Of a stretch of DNA of 64,000 nucleotides, positions 43,399 to 52,976 are shown piece by piece (position 1 is the stretch's first letter; each line of letters starts with the position of its first letter). Below the pieces are notes generated by a model. It was not told where the DNA came from. It worked only from the letters and a program-made list of their open reading frames with translations, and did not search any database. The DNA comes from Erythrobacter donghaensis. GTDB taxonomy: Bacteria > Pseudomonadota > Alphaproteobacteria > Sphingomonadales > Sphingomonadaceae. The DNA lies in contig NZ_MUYG01000009.1 in assembly GCF_002155425.1 (NCBI RefSeq), forward strand, positions 248,001 to 312,000, read 5' to 3'. The translations under genes and the position numbers were made by a program.

Positions 43399-44034
43399 TC
43401 AATCCGCCTCCCGGCGCGCCACACCCCATTCCATCCACCCGGCAAAGCGCGGCGCCTTTGGGGTGTAGCCCTCCCCCAGCGTTTCGACGGCAAAGCCCGC
43501 ACCGGCAAGTGCGCCTGCAATCGGACGAGTGAGGTGACAGCCGCCCGCGAGCCGTTTCCACACCGGCTCGATCCGCTCCTGCCACCCGCGCACCCCCGCA
43601 TCGGGCGCGCGGCCATGTTCGAGGAACAACACTTCGCCGCCGGGTCGCAGGATGCGCCGCAGCTCGGCCATCACCTGCCGCGGATCGTCCACCGAACACA
43701 AGGTGAAGGTGCAGACCACGCAGTCGAAGCGCGCATCGTCGAAAGGGATCGCCTCGCCCCGCCCCTGCCGCAAGTCCGCCGCCCAGCCCTTCTCCCGCGC
43801 CGCCGCCCGCGCACCGTCGAGCAGCCCGGGGTGCGGATCGATCCCCGCATAGGAGGTGATCGCCGCAGGATCGTAGAAGCCATGATTGATCCCGCCCCCG
43901 CAGCCCAGCTCGAACACGTCGCCCCGCGCGCGCGGCACCACCGCCGCGCGGCGCTTCATCACCTGCCCCTGCGAACAGGCGCAGGTGATGAGCCGCGGCA
44001 TGACGTTCGCCTCGTACCAGCTTGCCAGTCCCAT
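43399..44034 (-). CDS. Class I SAM-dependent methyltransferase
   Basis: 211 residues. Motif I is VFELGCGGGINHGFYDP, followed by YAGIDPHPGLLDGARAAA, RFDCVVCTFTLCSVDD and LRRILRPGGEVLFLEHGRA, a UbiE/METTL7-like pattern. It probably acts on a small molecule or lipid; the substrate is unknown. A strong GGAGGAAA ribosome site precedes the ATG. It is convergent with the Sel1 gene and divergent from the small membrane protein. Confidence 0.88.
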   Translation of the reverse strand: MGLASWYEANVMPRLITCACSQGQVMKRRAAVVPRARGDVFELGCGGGINHGFYDPAAITSYAGIDPHPGLLDGARAAAREKGWAADLRQGRGEAIPFDDARFDCVVCTFTLCSVDDPRQVMAELRRILRPGGEVLFLEHGRAPDAGVRGWQERIEPVWKRLAGGCHLTRPIAGALAGAGFAVETLGEGYTPKAPRFAGWMEWGVARREAD

Positions 44035-44121
44035 AATTTCCTCCGCGTGCTCTTTCCCCGCGCTGCAAGGCGTGGCACGTTGCGATGCAATTGCAAACAG
44101 GCTCTGGAGGGATGCTGCGCA

Positions 44122-44445
44122 ATGACCACCAATAGCAGGGGCGACAGCAGCGGCGATAGCACGCGCAGCGCGGCGCCATCCTCATTCCGGTTCCACCCCA
44201 ACCTGTGGCTTGGCGCAGCGATGCTGTTCGCCTTCCCGGCACTGGGCATGGCGATGAGCGACGAGGTCAATTGGGGCCCGGAGGACTTCGCGGCGATGGC
44301 GCTGCTGCTCGGCCTGCTGTGCGGCGCGATCGAGGCGGCGCTGCACTTCCTCGATTCGCCGCGCTGGCGGATCGCCGGGATCGGGCTTGCGGTGCTGCTG
44401 TTCCTGACGGTGTGGGCGCACTTTGCCGTGGGAATATTCAGCTAA
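44122..44445 (+). CDS. Small membrane protein, function unknown
   Basis: 107 residues. A Ser-rich polar N-terminus of about 25 residues is followed by three hydrophobic segments (about 28-45, 57-75, 83-104). The ATG is preceded by GGAGG at good spacing. Longer upstream starts would run through the divergent methyltransferase. The stop overlaps the convergent SDR stop. No family recognised. Confidence 0.65.
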   Translation: MTTNSRGDSSGDSTRSAAPSSFRFHPNLWLGAAMLFAFPALGMAMSDEVNWGPEDFAAMALLLGLLCGAIEAALHFLDSPRWRIAGIGLAVLLFLTVWAHFAVGIFS

Positions 44446-45215
44446 GCGGGCACTTCGTCTCCGCGGAAATCGAAAACCCTCCCCGATTGCGCCGGGGTCA
44501 GCCGCGCAAGGACATCGAGTAGATTGGCGGCCGCATCCTGCGGCGCAGTCAGCTGGCCTTCGGGCAGGCCCGACTGGAACGGCTCCGACAGCGCAGAATC
44601 GACCGTCCCCGGATGCAATCCCACCACCACGCCGTCGGGATGGGTGCGGGCCATCTCCAGCGCGAAGTTCCTGAGCAACATGTTGAGCGCAGCCTTGGAC
44701 GCGCGATAGGAATGCCACCCGCCAAGGCCATTGTCCGAAATCGAGCCGACCCGCGCCGAGAGCGCGGCGAAGGTGAAACCCTGTCCGCGCGGCATCAGCG
44801 GCAGCATGTGCTTGGCGATCAGCGCGGGGCCGATGGTGTTGAGCGCAAAGACCTCGGCCATCACCGCGGGATCGAGGCGCTTGTAGGTGCGCTCCGGCCC
44901 CGTGCCGTCGGCCAGCGTCAACACGCCGGTCGCAGCGATCACCCATCCAGGCGGATCGTCGCGCATCGCCTGTGCGGCGGCGGCGATGCTGGACTCGTCG
45001 GTCAGGTCGAAAGCGAAGGGGCGGATCGCAGGCCCCTGCGGCCCCTCGCCCCGGCGCGATCCGGCGTGGATCACCTCGCAGCCGCGCGCGGCAAGACCCG
45101 CGCACAGCGCCGCCCCGATTCCGCCCGAAGCCCCGAATACCGCCGCGCTGCGCGGTACGCGCGCTGCGCTCTGTCCTACATCATCCATGTCGGATAAAGG
45201 CCGGGGATGGGTCAC
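44442..45215 (-). CDS. Short-chain dehydrogenase/reductase
   Basis: 257 residues. Rossmann motif FGASGGIGAALCAGLAARG, Asn-containing ALNTIGP, and the catalytic Ser-Tyr-Lys in SYRASKAALNML. It resembles C-factor-like SDRs. GTG 45215 has AGGAA just upstream; ATG 45188, nine codons in, is an alternative. The substrate cannot be told from the sequence. Confidence 0.85.
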   Translation of the reverse strand: MTHPRPLSDMDDVGQSAARVPRSAAVFGASGGIGAALCAGLAARGCEVIHAGSRRGEGPQGPAIRPFAFDLTDESSIAAAAQAMRDDPPGWVIAATGVLTLADGTGPERTYKRLDPAVMAEVFALNTIGPALIAKHMLPLMPRGQGFTFAALSARVGSISDNGLGGWHSYRASKAALNMLLRNFALEMARTHPDGVVVGLHPGTVDSALSEPFQSGLPEGQLTAPQDAAANLLDVLARLTPAQSGRVFDFRGDEVPA

Positions 45216-45414
45216 CGGTTCCTGCCTTTCTTCCCTCTCCTGCGCACGCCCTTGGGGAGCCTCCGGTTTTTTGTTCCTGGACAGTGTCTCAATGTCTCCA
45301 ACACGCCCGCTGCTGTGCCGCGCTCAACCCCTGTTAAAAAGGCTGCAACAGCCCCGGCTTGCGCGGGGGCGCAATGACGTTAGATAGGGGCCGACACGCA
45401 ACCGGGATCACGTA

Positions 45415-46194
45415 ATGGCCACCTTCACTCTGCCCAAGAATTCCAAGATCAACACCAACGGGAAGACGCACAAGACGTCCGCTGGCCGCGTGAAGGCGTT
45501 CAAGATCTACCGCTACGATCCCGATTCCGGCCAGAACCCGCGCTACGACAAGTTCGAGATCGACCTCGACCAGTGCGGGCCGATGGTCCTCGACGCGCTG
45601 TTCAAGATCAAGAACGAGATCGACCCGACGCTGACATTCCGCCGTTCGTGCCGCGAGGGGATCTGCGGGTCGTGCTCGATGAACATCAACGGCAAGAACG
45701 GCCTCGCCTGCACCACCGCGATCGAGGACTTGAAGGGCGAGATTCGCATCACCCCGCTGCCGCACATGGACGTGATCAAGGATCTGGTGCCGGACTTCAC
45801 GCACTTCTACGCGCAATATGCCAGCATCCGCCCGTGGCTTCAGACTGTCTCGCCGACGCCGAGCGGCAAGGAGCGGCTGCAATCCCCCGAACAGCGCGAG
45901 CAGCTGGACGGCCTCTACGAGTGCATCCTGTGCGCCTGCTGCTCGACCAGCTGCCCGTCCTACTGGTGGAACAGCGACAAGTTCCTCGGCCCGGCGATCC
46001 TGTTGCAGGCCTATCGCTGGCTGGCTGACAGCCGTGACGAGATGACCGGCGAGCGCCTGGATGACCTCGAAGACCCCTTCCGTCTCTATCGCTGCCACAC
46101 CATCATGAACTGCGCGAACGTCTGCCCCAAGGGCCTTAGCCCCGCAAAGGCGATCGCCGAGACCAAGAAGATGATGGCCGAGCGGGCCATCTGA
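45415..46194 (+). CDS. sdhB: Succinate dehydrogenase iron-sulfur subunit
   Basis: 259 residues, the electron-transfer subunit of complex II. The 2Fe-2S site is [22 protein letters not shown], the 4Fe-4S site [16 protein letters not shown] and the 3Fe-4S ligands CANVCPKG. It is the first gene of a plus-strand trio (sdhB, thioesterase, zapE); sdhC, sdhD and sdhA are not next to it. The 199-nt region upstream contains a small CCCCG/CGGGG hairpin (45352-45368) and a divergent SDR gene. Confidence 0.95.
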   Translation: MATFTLPKNSKINTNGKTHKTSAGRVKAFKIYRYDPDSGQNPRYDKFEIDLDQCGPMVLDALFKIKNEIDPTLTFRRSCREGICGSCSMNINGKNGLACTTAIEDLKGEIRITPLPHMDVIKDLVPDFTHFYAQYASIRPWLQTVSPTPSGKERLQSPEQREQLDGLYECILCACCSTSCPSYWWNSDKFLGPAILLQAYRWLADSRDEMTGERLDDLEDPFRLYRCHTIMNCANVCPKGLSPAKAIAETKKMMAERAI

Positions 46195-46198
46195 TCCG

Positions 46199-46666
46199 GT
46201 GAGTTTCAAGGACGAGGTGTTCGAACACGGGCCGTGCCCGGACAATCCCGGCTGGCACCGCTGGGATCTGAAGGACGAAACGCTGTTCAACGGCGCGGTC
46301 ATGGGCAAGCTCATCACCCGCGTCGATGAAGATGGGAAGGCGCGCCTGCGCATGTTTCCCGAGCGTCGGCACACCAACCTGCAAGGCGTGATCCACGGCG
46401 CGATCACGCTATCGCTGATCGACATTTCGCTGTTCGTGACGATGCACCGGATCGGCACCGGCAATGCCGGCCCCTCGGTAACGCTCGAGCTTTCGACCCA
46501 GTTCGTCGGCGGCGGCGATCCCGAGCGGCCGCTCGACGCCGTGACCGAGATCGTGCGCGAAACCGGCAAGCTGGTGTTTGTGCGCGGGATGGTGGTGCAA
46601 GACGAGGATGTCGTCGCCAGCTTCTCGGGCATCGTGCGCAAGATGCAGCCGCGCGCCCAAGCCTGA
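46199..46666 (+). CDS. PaaI-family (hotdog) thioesterase
   Basis: 155 residues. The hotdog fold is shown by NLQGVIHGAITLSLIDISLF, where HG and D match the active-site pattern, and by a following ATMHRIGTG-like strand. These enzymes hydrolyse acyl-CoA thioesters. GTG 46199 lies 4 nt after the sdhB stop. Placement between sdhB and zapE suggests co-expression with the TCA cycle. Confidence 0.85.
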   Translation: MSFKDEVFEHGPCPDNPGWHRWDLKDETLFNGAVMGKLITRVDEDGKARLRMFPERRHTNLQGVIHGAITLSLIDISLFVTMHRIGTGNAGPSVTLELSTQFVGGGDPERPLDAVTEIVRETGKLVFVRGMVVQDEDVVASFSGIVRKMQPRAQA

Positions 46667-46670
46667 CGCT

Positions 46671-47792
46671 GTGCCGGGATTGCTCGCCCGCTACGACGCG
46701 CTGATCGCCAGCGGAGAGCTGCGCGCCGACGCAGACCAGCGCGCAGCCGCCGAGCGGCTGGCGCGGTTGCAGGACGAACTCGAAGCGCCGCGGCCCAAGC
46801 GCGGGCTGATCGCCCGCCTCACCGGGACTGCCCCCGCATCGACCGACCCGCGCGGTGTCTACCTGTGGGGCGGCGTGGGTCGCGGTAAATCGATGTTAAT
46901 GGACTTGTTTGTCGATACCCTCGGCATCGAACACAAGCGCCGGGTCCATTTCCACGCCTTCATGCTGGAGGTCGACCGTCTGGTCGCAGAAGCGCGAAAG
47001 GCGAAACGTCAGGACCCGCTGATGGCCGTAGCTCTTCGCATGACGGAGCAGGTCCGTTGCCTCGCCTTTGACGAGATGGTCGTGAACAACACAGCCGATG
47101 CGGCGATCATGGGGCGCTTCTTCAAGACACTGATCGAAACCGGCACAGTGATCGTCACCACCTCCAACCGGCCCCCGCGCGACCTCTACAAGGACGGGCT
47201 CAACCGCTCGCTGTTCCTGCCCTTCATCGATCTGGTCGAGGCGCGCATGGATGTGCTGAGCCTGAACGGGCCGACCGACTACCGGCTCGACCGGATCGGC
47301 GATCTTGCCACTTGGCACGCGCCGATGGGCGTTGCGGCCACGGCACAGGTGCGCGAGGCCTTCTTCCGCCTCACCGACTTCGACCCCGACGATGCCGCCC
47401 ACGTGCCGAGCGGCGAGCTCGACCTCGGCGGCGGGCGGACGCTGCACGTGCCCAAGTGCCTGAAGGGCGTGGGCGTGTTCAGCTTCAAGAAGCTGTGCGC
47501 TGCCAACCGCGGGGCCGCCGATTACCTCGCCATCGCGCGGGCGTTCCATACCGTAATCCTCGTCGGCATCCCGCGTATGGGCCCGGAGAACCGCAACGAG
47601 GCGATCCGCTTCACAAAGCTGATCGACGCGCTTTACGAACACCGTGTGAAGCTGTTCGTCACCGCCGCCGCAGCGCCCGAAGAGCTCTATCAGGCGGGCG
47701 ACGGCGCCTTCGAATTCGCCCGCACGGTCAGCCGTCTGAATGAGATGCAGAGCGAGGCCTACATGGCGCTCGGCCACGGGGCGGAAGACTAG
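46671..47792 (+). CDS. zapE: Cell division protein ZapE (AFG1-type ATPase)
   Basis: 373 residues from GTG 46671, 4 nt after the thioesterase stop; a longer frame overlaps that gene. AAA-like P-loop GGVGRGKSMLMD, Walker B CLAFDEM, then TSNRPPRDLYKDGLNRSLFLP, a signature of the AFG1/ZapE family. In E. coli ZapE modulates the division ring, and in mitochondria the homologue aids turnover of respiratory proteins, which fits proximity to sdhB. The stop overlaps the convergent amidotransferase. Confidence 0.93.
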   Translation: MPGLLARYDALIASGELRADADQRAAAERLARLQDELEAPRPKRGLIARLTGTAPASTDPRGVYLWGGVGRGKSMLMDLFVDTLGIEHKRRVHFHAFMLEVDRLVAEARKAKRQDPLMAVALRMTEQVRCLAFDEMVVNNTADAAIMGRFFKTLIETGTVIVTTSNRPPRDLYKDGLNRSLFLPFIDLVEARMDVLSLNGPTDYRLDRIGDLATWHAPMGVAATAQVREAFFRLTDFDPDDAAHVPSGELDLGGGRTLHVPKCLKGVGVFSFKKLCAANRGAADYLAIARAFHTVILVGIPRMGPENRNEAIRFTKLIDALYEHRVKLFVTAAAAPEELYQAGDGAFEFARTVSRLNEMQSEAYMALGHGAED

Positions 47793-49684
47793 CCGCTGAC
47801 GCCCAGCTGGCCGAGCGACTTCTCCAGCATCAACAGCTGCCACAGGGTTCGCGAATGATCCGCGCGACCTGCGATATGCGCCTCGGCCAGCGCGGCGATG
47901 GCCTTCGCATCGAAGAACCCGGTTTGCGCCAGACTGCCCGAGGCGATCCCCCGTGAGGCCCCGGCAAGCGGGCCCCTGAGCCACTCGGCGATCGGGGTGA
48001 CGAAGCCCTGCTTGGGCCGGTAGAGGATGTCGCTGGGCAGGTAGCGTTCGAGCGATTTCTTGAGCAGATATTTGCCCGTGCCGCCCTTCACTCGCATCCC
48101 TTCGGGCAGTCGCGCGGCGAATTCCACCAAGCGGTGATCGAGCAGCGGCTCGCGCGCCTCAAGGCTCACCGCCATGCTGGTGCGGTCGACCTTGGTGAGG
48201 ATGTCGCCGGGCATCCAGAACATCAGGTCGGCATATTGGGCCCGGTCGAGCCCGGAGCGGCCTGGCGCGGCGCGCATCAGCGCGATCAGTTCGTCCTCGG
48301 CGCGGAAACCGTCGAGGCTGGCGGCGAAGCTGTCCGAATAGAGCGCCCGCCGCGCATCCGGCAGCGTCACGGAAAGGCCGCGCGCATAGCCCTCCTCGCC
48401 GCTCTCGGCCAACGCCAGAAGGGTGGCCTTGGCGCGGAGCGGGCGCGGGGCCCAGTCGGCCTTGGGCCAGGCGCGGCCAAGAGCACCGAACAGCGGGGCG
48501 CGCAGGCCAGCAGGCAAAATGCTACGCGCACGTTCCTCGTGATGGTGGAACACCTGCCGCCGATAGCCGCCGAAGGCCTCGTCCGCCCCGTCGCCCGAGA
48601 GCGCGACCGTCACCCGCTCGCGCGCGAGCTGGCACACGCGCCATGTCGGTAGCGCCGAGGCATCGGCGAAGGGCTCATCGAACATCGCGGCAAGCTGGTC
48701 GATGGCCGAGAAATCGTCGGTCGCGACGATCCGCTCGGCATGATCCGCGCCGAACTTCGCCGCGACCTGACGGGCATAGGATGTCTCGTCATAGGCGGCG
48801 ACATCGAAGCCGATCGAGCAGGTCTGCACCGGCGACGCGCTGGCCTCGCTCATCAGCGCCACTACGCCTGAGCTGTCCACGCCGCCCGAAAGGAATGCTC
48901 CCAGCGGCACGTCAGCGACCATGCGCGAACGCACGCCCTCTCGCAAAAGGTGAACCAACTGCGCCGAAAGGTCGGCCTCGCTGCCCTTCTCGCGCGAAGT
49001 GAAATCCATGTCCCACCAGCGCTGCGGACGGCCCGGGGCCTTGCCCTGCTCCAGCAGCCGGAAGTGGCCGGCGGGGAGCTTCTCGACGCCTGTCAGGATC
49101 GAATGCGTGTCGGGGACGTAGCCCCACGCCATGTAGGCCTCCACCGCGCGCGGATCGATCCGGCGGCGCAGCAGCGGATGCGCGAGCAGGCCCTTTAGCT
49201 CGGAGGCAAAGGCGATGCTGCCATCCGACAGCGCGGCGGTGAACAGCGGCTTCACCCCGAAGCGGTCGCGCGCAAGGAACAGCTGCCGCTTGTCCCGGTC
49301 GAACAGCGCGAAGGCGAACATCCCGTCGAGCCGCGACAGGCAATCGGGCCCCCAGCGTTGCCAAGCCGCAAGGATAACCTCGGTGTCGCCCGAGGTGCGG
49401 AAGGTGAAGCCAGCCTGCTCCAGTTCGGCTCGCAAAGCACGGAAATTGTAGATCTCGCCGTTGAAGACGATCACCGCGCGGCCATCGGGCGAATGCATCG
49501 GCTGCGGCGATCCGGCGAGGTCGATGATCGACAAGCGGCGGTGGCCCAGCCCCACGCCGAGATCGGTCCACACCCCCGCCCCGTCCGGCCCGCGGTGCGC
49601 GAGCGCGTCGCACATCCGCTCGACCCGCACGGGATCGACCGGCTTGGGGGTTTCGGCGTGAAAGATCCCGGCAATTCCGCACAT
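47789..49684 (-). CDS. XrtA-associated asparagine synthase-like amidotransferase
   Basis: 631 residues from ATG 49684 (MCGIAGIFHAE), needed because Cys2 is the glutaminase nucleophile. Class II glutamine amidotransferase domain (HRGPDGAGV, FNGEIYNFRALRAEL) followed by an ATP-pyrophosphatase domain (LSGGVDSSGVVALMS) as in asparagine synthetase B. It is the last gene of the XrtA operon, where such enzymes are thought to amidate a sugar or amino acid of the exopolysaccharide. It starts 14 nt after the exosortase stop. Confidence 0.92.
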   Translation of the reverse strand: MCGIAGIFHAETPKPVDPVRVERMCDALAHRGPDGAGVWTDLGVGLGHRRLSIIDLAGSPQPMHSPDGRAVIVFNGEIYNFRALRAELEQAGFTFRTSGDTEVILAAWQRWGPDCLSRLDGMFAFALFDRDKRQLFLARDRFGVKPLFTAALSDGSIAFASELKGLLAHPLLRRRIDPRAVEAYMAWGYVPDTHSILTGVEKLPAGHFRLLEQGKAPGRPQRWWDMDFTSREKGSEADLSAQLVHLLREGVRSRMVADVPLGAFLSGGVDSSGVVALMSEASASPVQTCSIGFDVAAYDETSYARQVAAKFGADHAERIVATDDFSAIDQLAAMFDEPFADASALPTWRVCQLARERVTVALSGDGADEAFGGYRRQVFHHHEERARSILPAGLRAPLFGALGRAWPKADWAPRPLRAKATLLALAESGEEGYARGLSVTLPDARRALYSDSFAASLDGFRAEDELIALMRAAPGRSGLDRAQYADLMFWMPGDILTKVDRTSMAVSLEAREPLLDHRLVEFAARLPEGMRVKGGTGKYLLKKSLERYLPSDILYRPKQGFVTPIAEWLRGPLAGASRGIASGSLAQTGFFDAKAIAALAEAHIAGRADHSRTLWQLLMLEKSLGQLGVSG

Positions 49685-49697
49685 ATCGGGCGGGGGC

Positions 49698-50705
49698 CTA
49701 GAGCAGCGCGGCCAAGGCGGCAATCGCGGCGAGCGCGATGATGGCGAGGCCCGCACGCGAAGGCGCAAGCGTCAGCGCCTCGGCGCGCGCTAGCCAGCGC
49801 CAGCGGGCGATGGCCTCGGCGCGCCAGCCATAATCCTCGGGCTCGCGGTCGAAGAAGCGCCAAGCGCCGCCCAGCATCGCCGCGACCACGATGGCGAAGA
49901 AGATCCAGCCATAGACGATATGGTCGAACCCGCTGGCCTTCTCCGCGCCGACGAACTGCGCGACATAGATCGTCGCCCAGGCACGCACCCCGTTGGCGAG
50001 GATCGGGACGATCACGCAGGCCGCGAGGAACAGCGCCCGGTCGCGCCAGCGGGTGAAGCGGGTGAAGGCGACCAGCACGCCGAGCGTCACCATCGCGATC
50101 AGGAACTTCACCCCCGAACACGCCTCGGCCACGACGAACAGCCCTGCCGGGGTGTCGATATAGATGCCCTCGACCTGCGCGGCGACGCCGCTGGCGTGGG
50201 TCAGGGTGATGGCGATCTCGGCGGTGATGGTTTGCAGCGGCGGGATGATCTCGTCACCGAAGGGCACCAGAAAACACGCCAGCCCCAGCGGCAGAGCGAT
50301 GAGCGCCGCAACCCGCAGGCCGAGGATGGTGACCACCGCGGCCTGCACCGCGCCGACCGCCCCGGCCTGCGCGATCAGATTGATCCCCGCAGCCTCGCCC
50401 GCCCCCCACACGCCGAGCGCGGCGGCCACCGCGATCAGGCCAGGCGCGAAGGGGCGCGGGGTGAGCGCCGCCAACTCATCTTCCTTGAGCGCCACCGCCC
50501 AGGCGATGACAAAGGGCATCAGCAGCAGGTGGCTATAGGTGTCGATGTTCCACCACTGGTGCAGCATCTGCCCCCAGCTTTGCGCAGTGACGGCGATCAA
50601 CGCCGCGACCGCGAGCCCGAGCGCGGCAAGCGGCCCGCGCCATGCCACTGGAAGCGCGCCGCTGGCAGCTGATGGCGCGCGGGCGACGGCGGCTTCAGGC
50701 GGCAT
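49698..50705 (-). CDS. xrtA: Exosortase A, without a fused EpsI domain
   Basis: 335 residues with about eight or more membrane helices. The catalytic triad is visible: Cys196 in EACSGVKFLIAM, Arg241 in ANGVRAW, His262 in GFDHIVYGW. Exosortases cut PEP-CTERM proteins at the membrane, comparable to sortases. Many proteobacterial XrtA proteins continue into an EpsI domain of about 200 residues; this one ends in a final membrane helix. ATG 50705 overlaps the end of the glycosyltransferase gene. Confidence 0.92.
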   Translation of the reverse strand: MPPEAAVARAPSAASGALPVAWRGPLAALGLAVAALIAVTAQSWGQMLHQWWNIDTYSHLLLMPFVIAWAVALKEDELAALTPRPFAPGLIAVAAALGVWGAGEAAGINLIAQAGAVGAVQAAVVTILGLRVAALIALPLGLACFLVPFGDEIIPPLQTITAEIAITLTHASGVAAQVEGIYIDTPAGLFVVAEACSGVKFLIAMVTLGVLVAFTRFTRWRDRALFLAACVIVPILANGVRAWATIYVAQFVGAEKASGFDHIVYGWIFFAIVVAAMLGGAWRFFDREPEDYGWRAEAIARWRWLARAEALTLAPSRAGLAIIALAAIAALAALL

Positions 50706-51915
50706 GGCGCTGGCCCTCCGCCGTCTTGCCGATGAGGCCCTCCAGCGGGGCGAGCATCGCCCCCCAGCCATGGAAATCAAGCACGAAGCGCCGCGCAGCC
50801 GCGCCGATTGCGTCGGCAGCCTCCCGGTCGGCAAGCAGGCCCGCGATCCGCGCAGCCATCGCCTCATGGTCGGGCGGGCAGACGAGCCACTGCGCGCCGT
50901 CGGTGGCGGCGATCCCGGTGGCGGCCTCGGATGTGAGGACCACAGGGCGGGCCATTGCCATCGCCTCGAGCACCTTGTTCTGCACCCCGCGCGCGATCAG
51001 CAGCGGGGCAAGCACCGCGTCGGCGGCGGCGATGAAGGGTCGCACATCGGGCACCTCTCCCCAGACATGCACGCCGGGCATGCCGTGATGGGCCATCAGT
51101 GCGCGGGTGGGATTGCGCCCGACGACATGGAACATCGCCTGCGGGAAGCGCGCGCGCAGGCGCGGCAGCAGCGCCTCGATCACCCACAGCGCGGCCTGTT
51201 CGTTGGGGCGGTAGTCCATCTGGCCGGTGAAGGTGAAATGCGGTCGCGGCTGCTGCGCGATTACCGGGTGCAGGGCGCTCGCAGAGGGGTCGAAAAAGGC
51301 GGCGTCGATGCCGTTGCCGATCACCTGCACATTGACCTTGCCCGGCGTCGTAAGCCGGCTGCGATAGAGCGCCGCTTCGGCCTCGGAGATCAGGATCGTC
51401 GCATCGGCGCGCTGGCCGAGCCGCTCTTCCTCGCGTGCCAGCAACCGCGCCTCGCGGGCGTTGAGCCACGGGCGCTCGCCCGCCGCGGCGTAGGATTCGA
51501 ACTTGGCGCTGTCGACATCGCACAGGTCGATGACAACACGGCCCGCGAACTCATCGGGCACATATTGCCCCATCTGCCCGGAGAAGACGACGATTGCGTC
51601 GATCCGTTCGCGCGCGATGGTCTCCCGCACCCACGCCGCCAGCCTGCGGCTGTGAAAGGCGGTGAGGCTGACAGGCTTGCCGGTCAGAACCGCCTCGGCC
51701 CCGGCTAGCGGCAGCGGCTTGGTGCGAGGCGCAACGCAGTGCGAGGCGGCGAGCTCGGCCAGCGCCCGTTCGGCTGCAGCATCGCCATCGCCGAAGCAGC
51801 CGACATGGACCGGGCCGAGCCGCGCGAGTGCCTTGAGCAGATGGTGCGAGCGGATGCGGTCGCCCCGATCGGGCGGGAACGGCACGCGGTGGGCGAGGAA
51901 CAGGACGCCGCCCAT
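50695..51915 (-). CDS. XrtA-associated glycosyltransferase (GT4, Stp1 type)
   Basis: 406 residues from ATG 51915 (MGGVLFLAHRVPFPPDRGDRIR); longer starts overlap the FemAB gene and are not homologous. Pattern of the PEP-CTERM/exosortase-associated sugar transferase family: DLCDVDSAKFESYA, GNGIDAAFFDP, TFTGQMDYRPNEQAALW and GVQNKVLEAMAMARPVV with the nucleotide-sugar-binding Glu. It should add a sugar in exopolysaccharide assembly. Start and stop overlap neighbouring genes. Confidence 0.92.
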   Translation of the reverse strand: MGGVLFLAHRVPFPPDRGDRIRSHHLLKALARLGPVHVGCFGDGDAAAERALAELAASHCVAPRTKPLPLAGAEAVLTGKPVSLTAFHSRRLAAWVRETIARERIDAIVVFSGQMGQYVPDEFAGRVVIDLCDVDSAKFESYAAAGERPWLNAREARLLAREEERLGQRADATILISEAEAALYRSRLTTPGKVNVQVIGNGIDAAFFDPSASALHPVIAQQPRPHFTFTGQMDYRPNEQAALWVIEALLPRLRARFPQAMFHVVGRNPTRALMAHHGMPGVHVWGEVPDVRPFIAAADAVLAPLLIARGVQNKVLEAMAMARPVVLTSEAATGIAATDGAQWLVCPPDHEAMAARIAGLLADREAADAIGAAARRFVLDFHGWGAMLAPLEGLIGKTAEGQRHAA

Positions 51916-52976
51916 CACGCGAGCCCGCGCGCGATCCATGGCCCCACGGTGTTGGCGACGGGCAGCGGCAGCTTCTTCCAGAGCTCGATCTTCCGGCTGT
52001 AGCTTGCATCGGTGGGGTCGATATTGCGCGGCGGTGCGCCCGGCGCGGTCCATGCCGCATAGGTGAGCGGTACGGGCTCGAAGCCCCAGTTCTTCTTGAA
52101 GGCAAACGGCCCACTCCCCGTCTTGGAGCGCCCGAAATCGAAGCGGGTCATGCCCTGCCGGCGGGCGTGGCGCATAATCTCGTAATACATCACCTCGTTG
52201 GCGCGGGCGGCGCGGGCTTCGAAGACGCCGCCCCCCCAGAAGGGCAGCACCGCGCCGTCGTGATAGAAGCTGAGCACGCTCGCCAGCGGCCGATCGCCCT
52301 GCCACACAGTGAGGATGTCGCTGTGCGCGGGGAAGGCCTCCAGCATCGCGCGGAAAAGCCCGCGCGGGAAGACCGGGGTGCCGAGATTGCGCACGCTGAC
52401 ACTGTAGCAGGCGTAATGCGCGGTCAAATCCTCGCGCCCGCGACCTACCGTGATGCGGTGGCCGAAGCCGAGCCCCTTGCGCACCTCGGCGCGGGCCTTG
52501 CGCGGGATGGCGAGCAGTTCCGCATCGTCATCGCCCGCGAGCGCGCGTTCGAAGCCGCAATGCTTGTCCGACCAGCTCTCCCAGCCCTGCGGCACGGGCC
52601 CGCCGCGCAGTTCGATCCCGGCAAAGCCGCCGCGCGCGGCATGGCCCTCAGCCGCGTCAGCCAGTGCCTGCGCGGTGCCATCGCCTTGCGCGATGATCCC
52701 GCCGCCAACCCCGAACCCGCTCGACACCAGCGCCTTGCCGAACAGCGCCGAGCGCACCTCGGTGAGCGGCAGCCAGCCTGTCAGCACGCCCATGCGTTCG
52801 GCCACGAGCCCGGCAGCGCGCTGGCCGGAGCCCGCCGCCACGCCCGCAAGCCAGGCCGGTCGATGAAACAAGCTTGCGCCCGTCTCGGCGACGAAGCCAT
52901 CGATCCGGCGCAACAGCGCGGTATCGGCGAAATCGACCGCGCGCACTGCCTCGGCGATTTTCACCGGCGCGTTCAT
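51915..52976 (-). CDS. XrtA-associated FemAB-type acyl/aminoacyl transferase
   Basis: 353 residues with the double GNAT-like FemAB fold: SSGFGVGGGIIAQGDGTA near the first domain and LGTPVFPRGLFRAMLEAFP, then FWGGGVFEARAARANEVMYY and FDFGRSKTGSGPFAFKKNWG, typical of the PEP-CTERM-associated FemAB subfamily. It may modify the exopolysaccharide with an amino acid. Start overlaps the deacetylase (ATGA), stop overlaps the glycosyltransferase. Confidence 0.9.
   Translation of the reverse strand: MNAPVKIAEAVRAVDFADTALLRRIDGFVAETGASLFHRPAWLAGVAAGSGQRAAGLVAERMGVLTGWLPLTEVRSALFGKALVSSGFGVGGGIIAQGDGTAQALADAAEGHAARGGFAGIELRGGPVPQGWESWSDKHCGFERALAGDDDAELLAIPRKARAEVRKGLGFGHRITVGRGREDLTAHYACYSVSVRNLGTPVFPRGLFRAMLEAFPAHSDILTVWQGDRPLASVLSFYHDGAVLPFWGGGVFEARAARANEVMYYEIMRHARRQGMTRFDFGRSKTGSGPFAFKKNWGFEPVPLTYAAWTAPGAPPRNIDPTDASYSRKIELWKKLPLPVANTVGPWIARGLA

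Noticed and set aside
45351..45370. GCCCC...GGGGC hairpin upstream of sdhB as a riboswitch or terminator
   Set aside because: A single short stem without U-tract or conserved aptamer features is not enough to call either.
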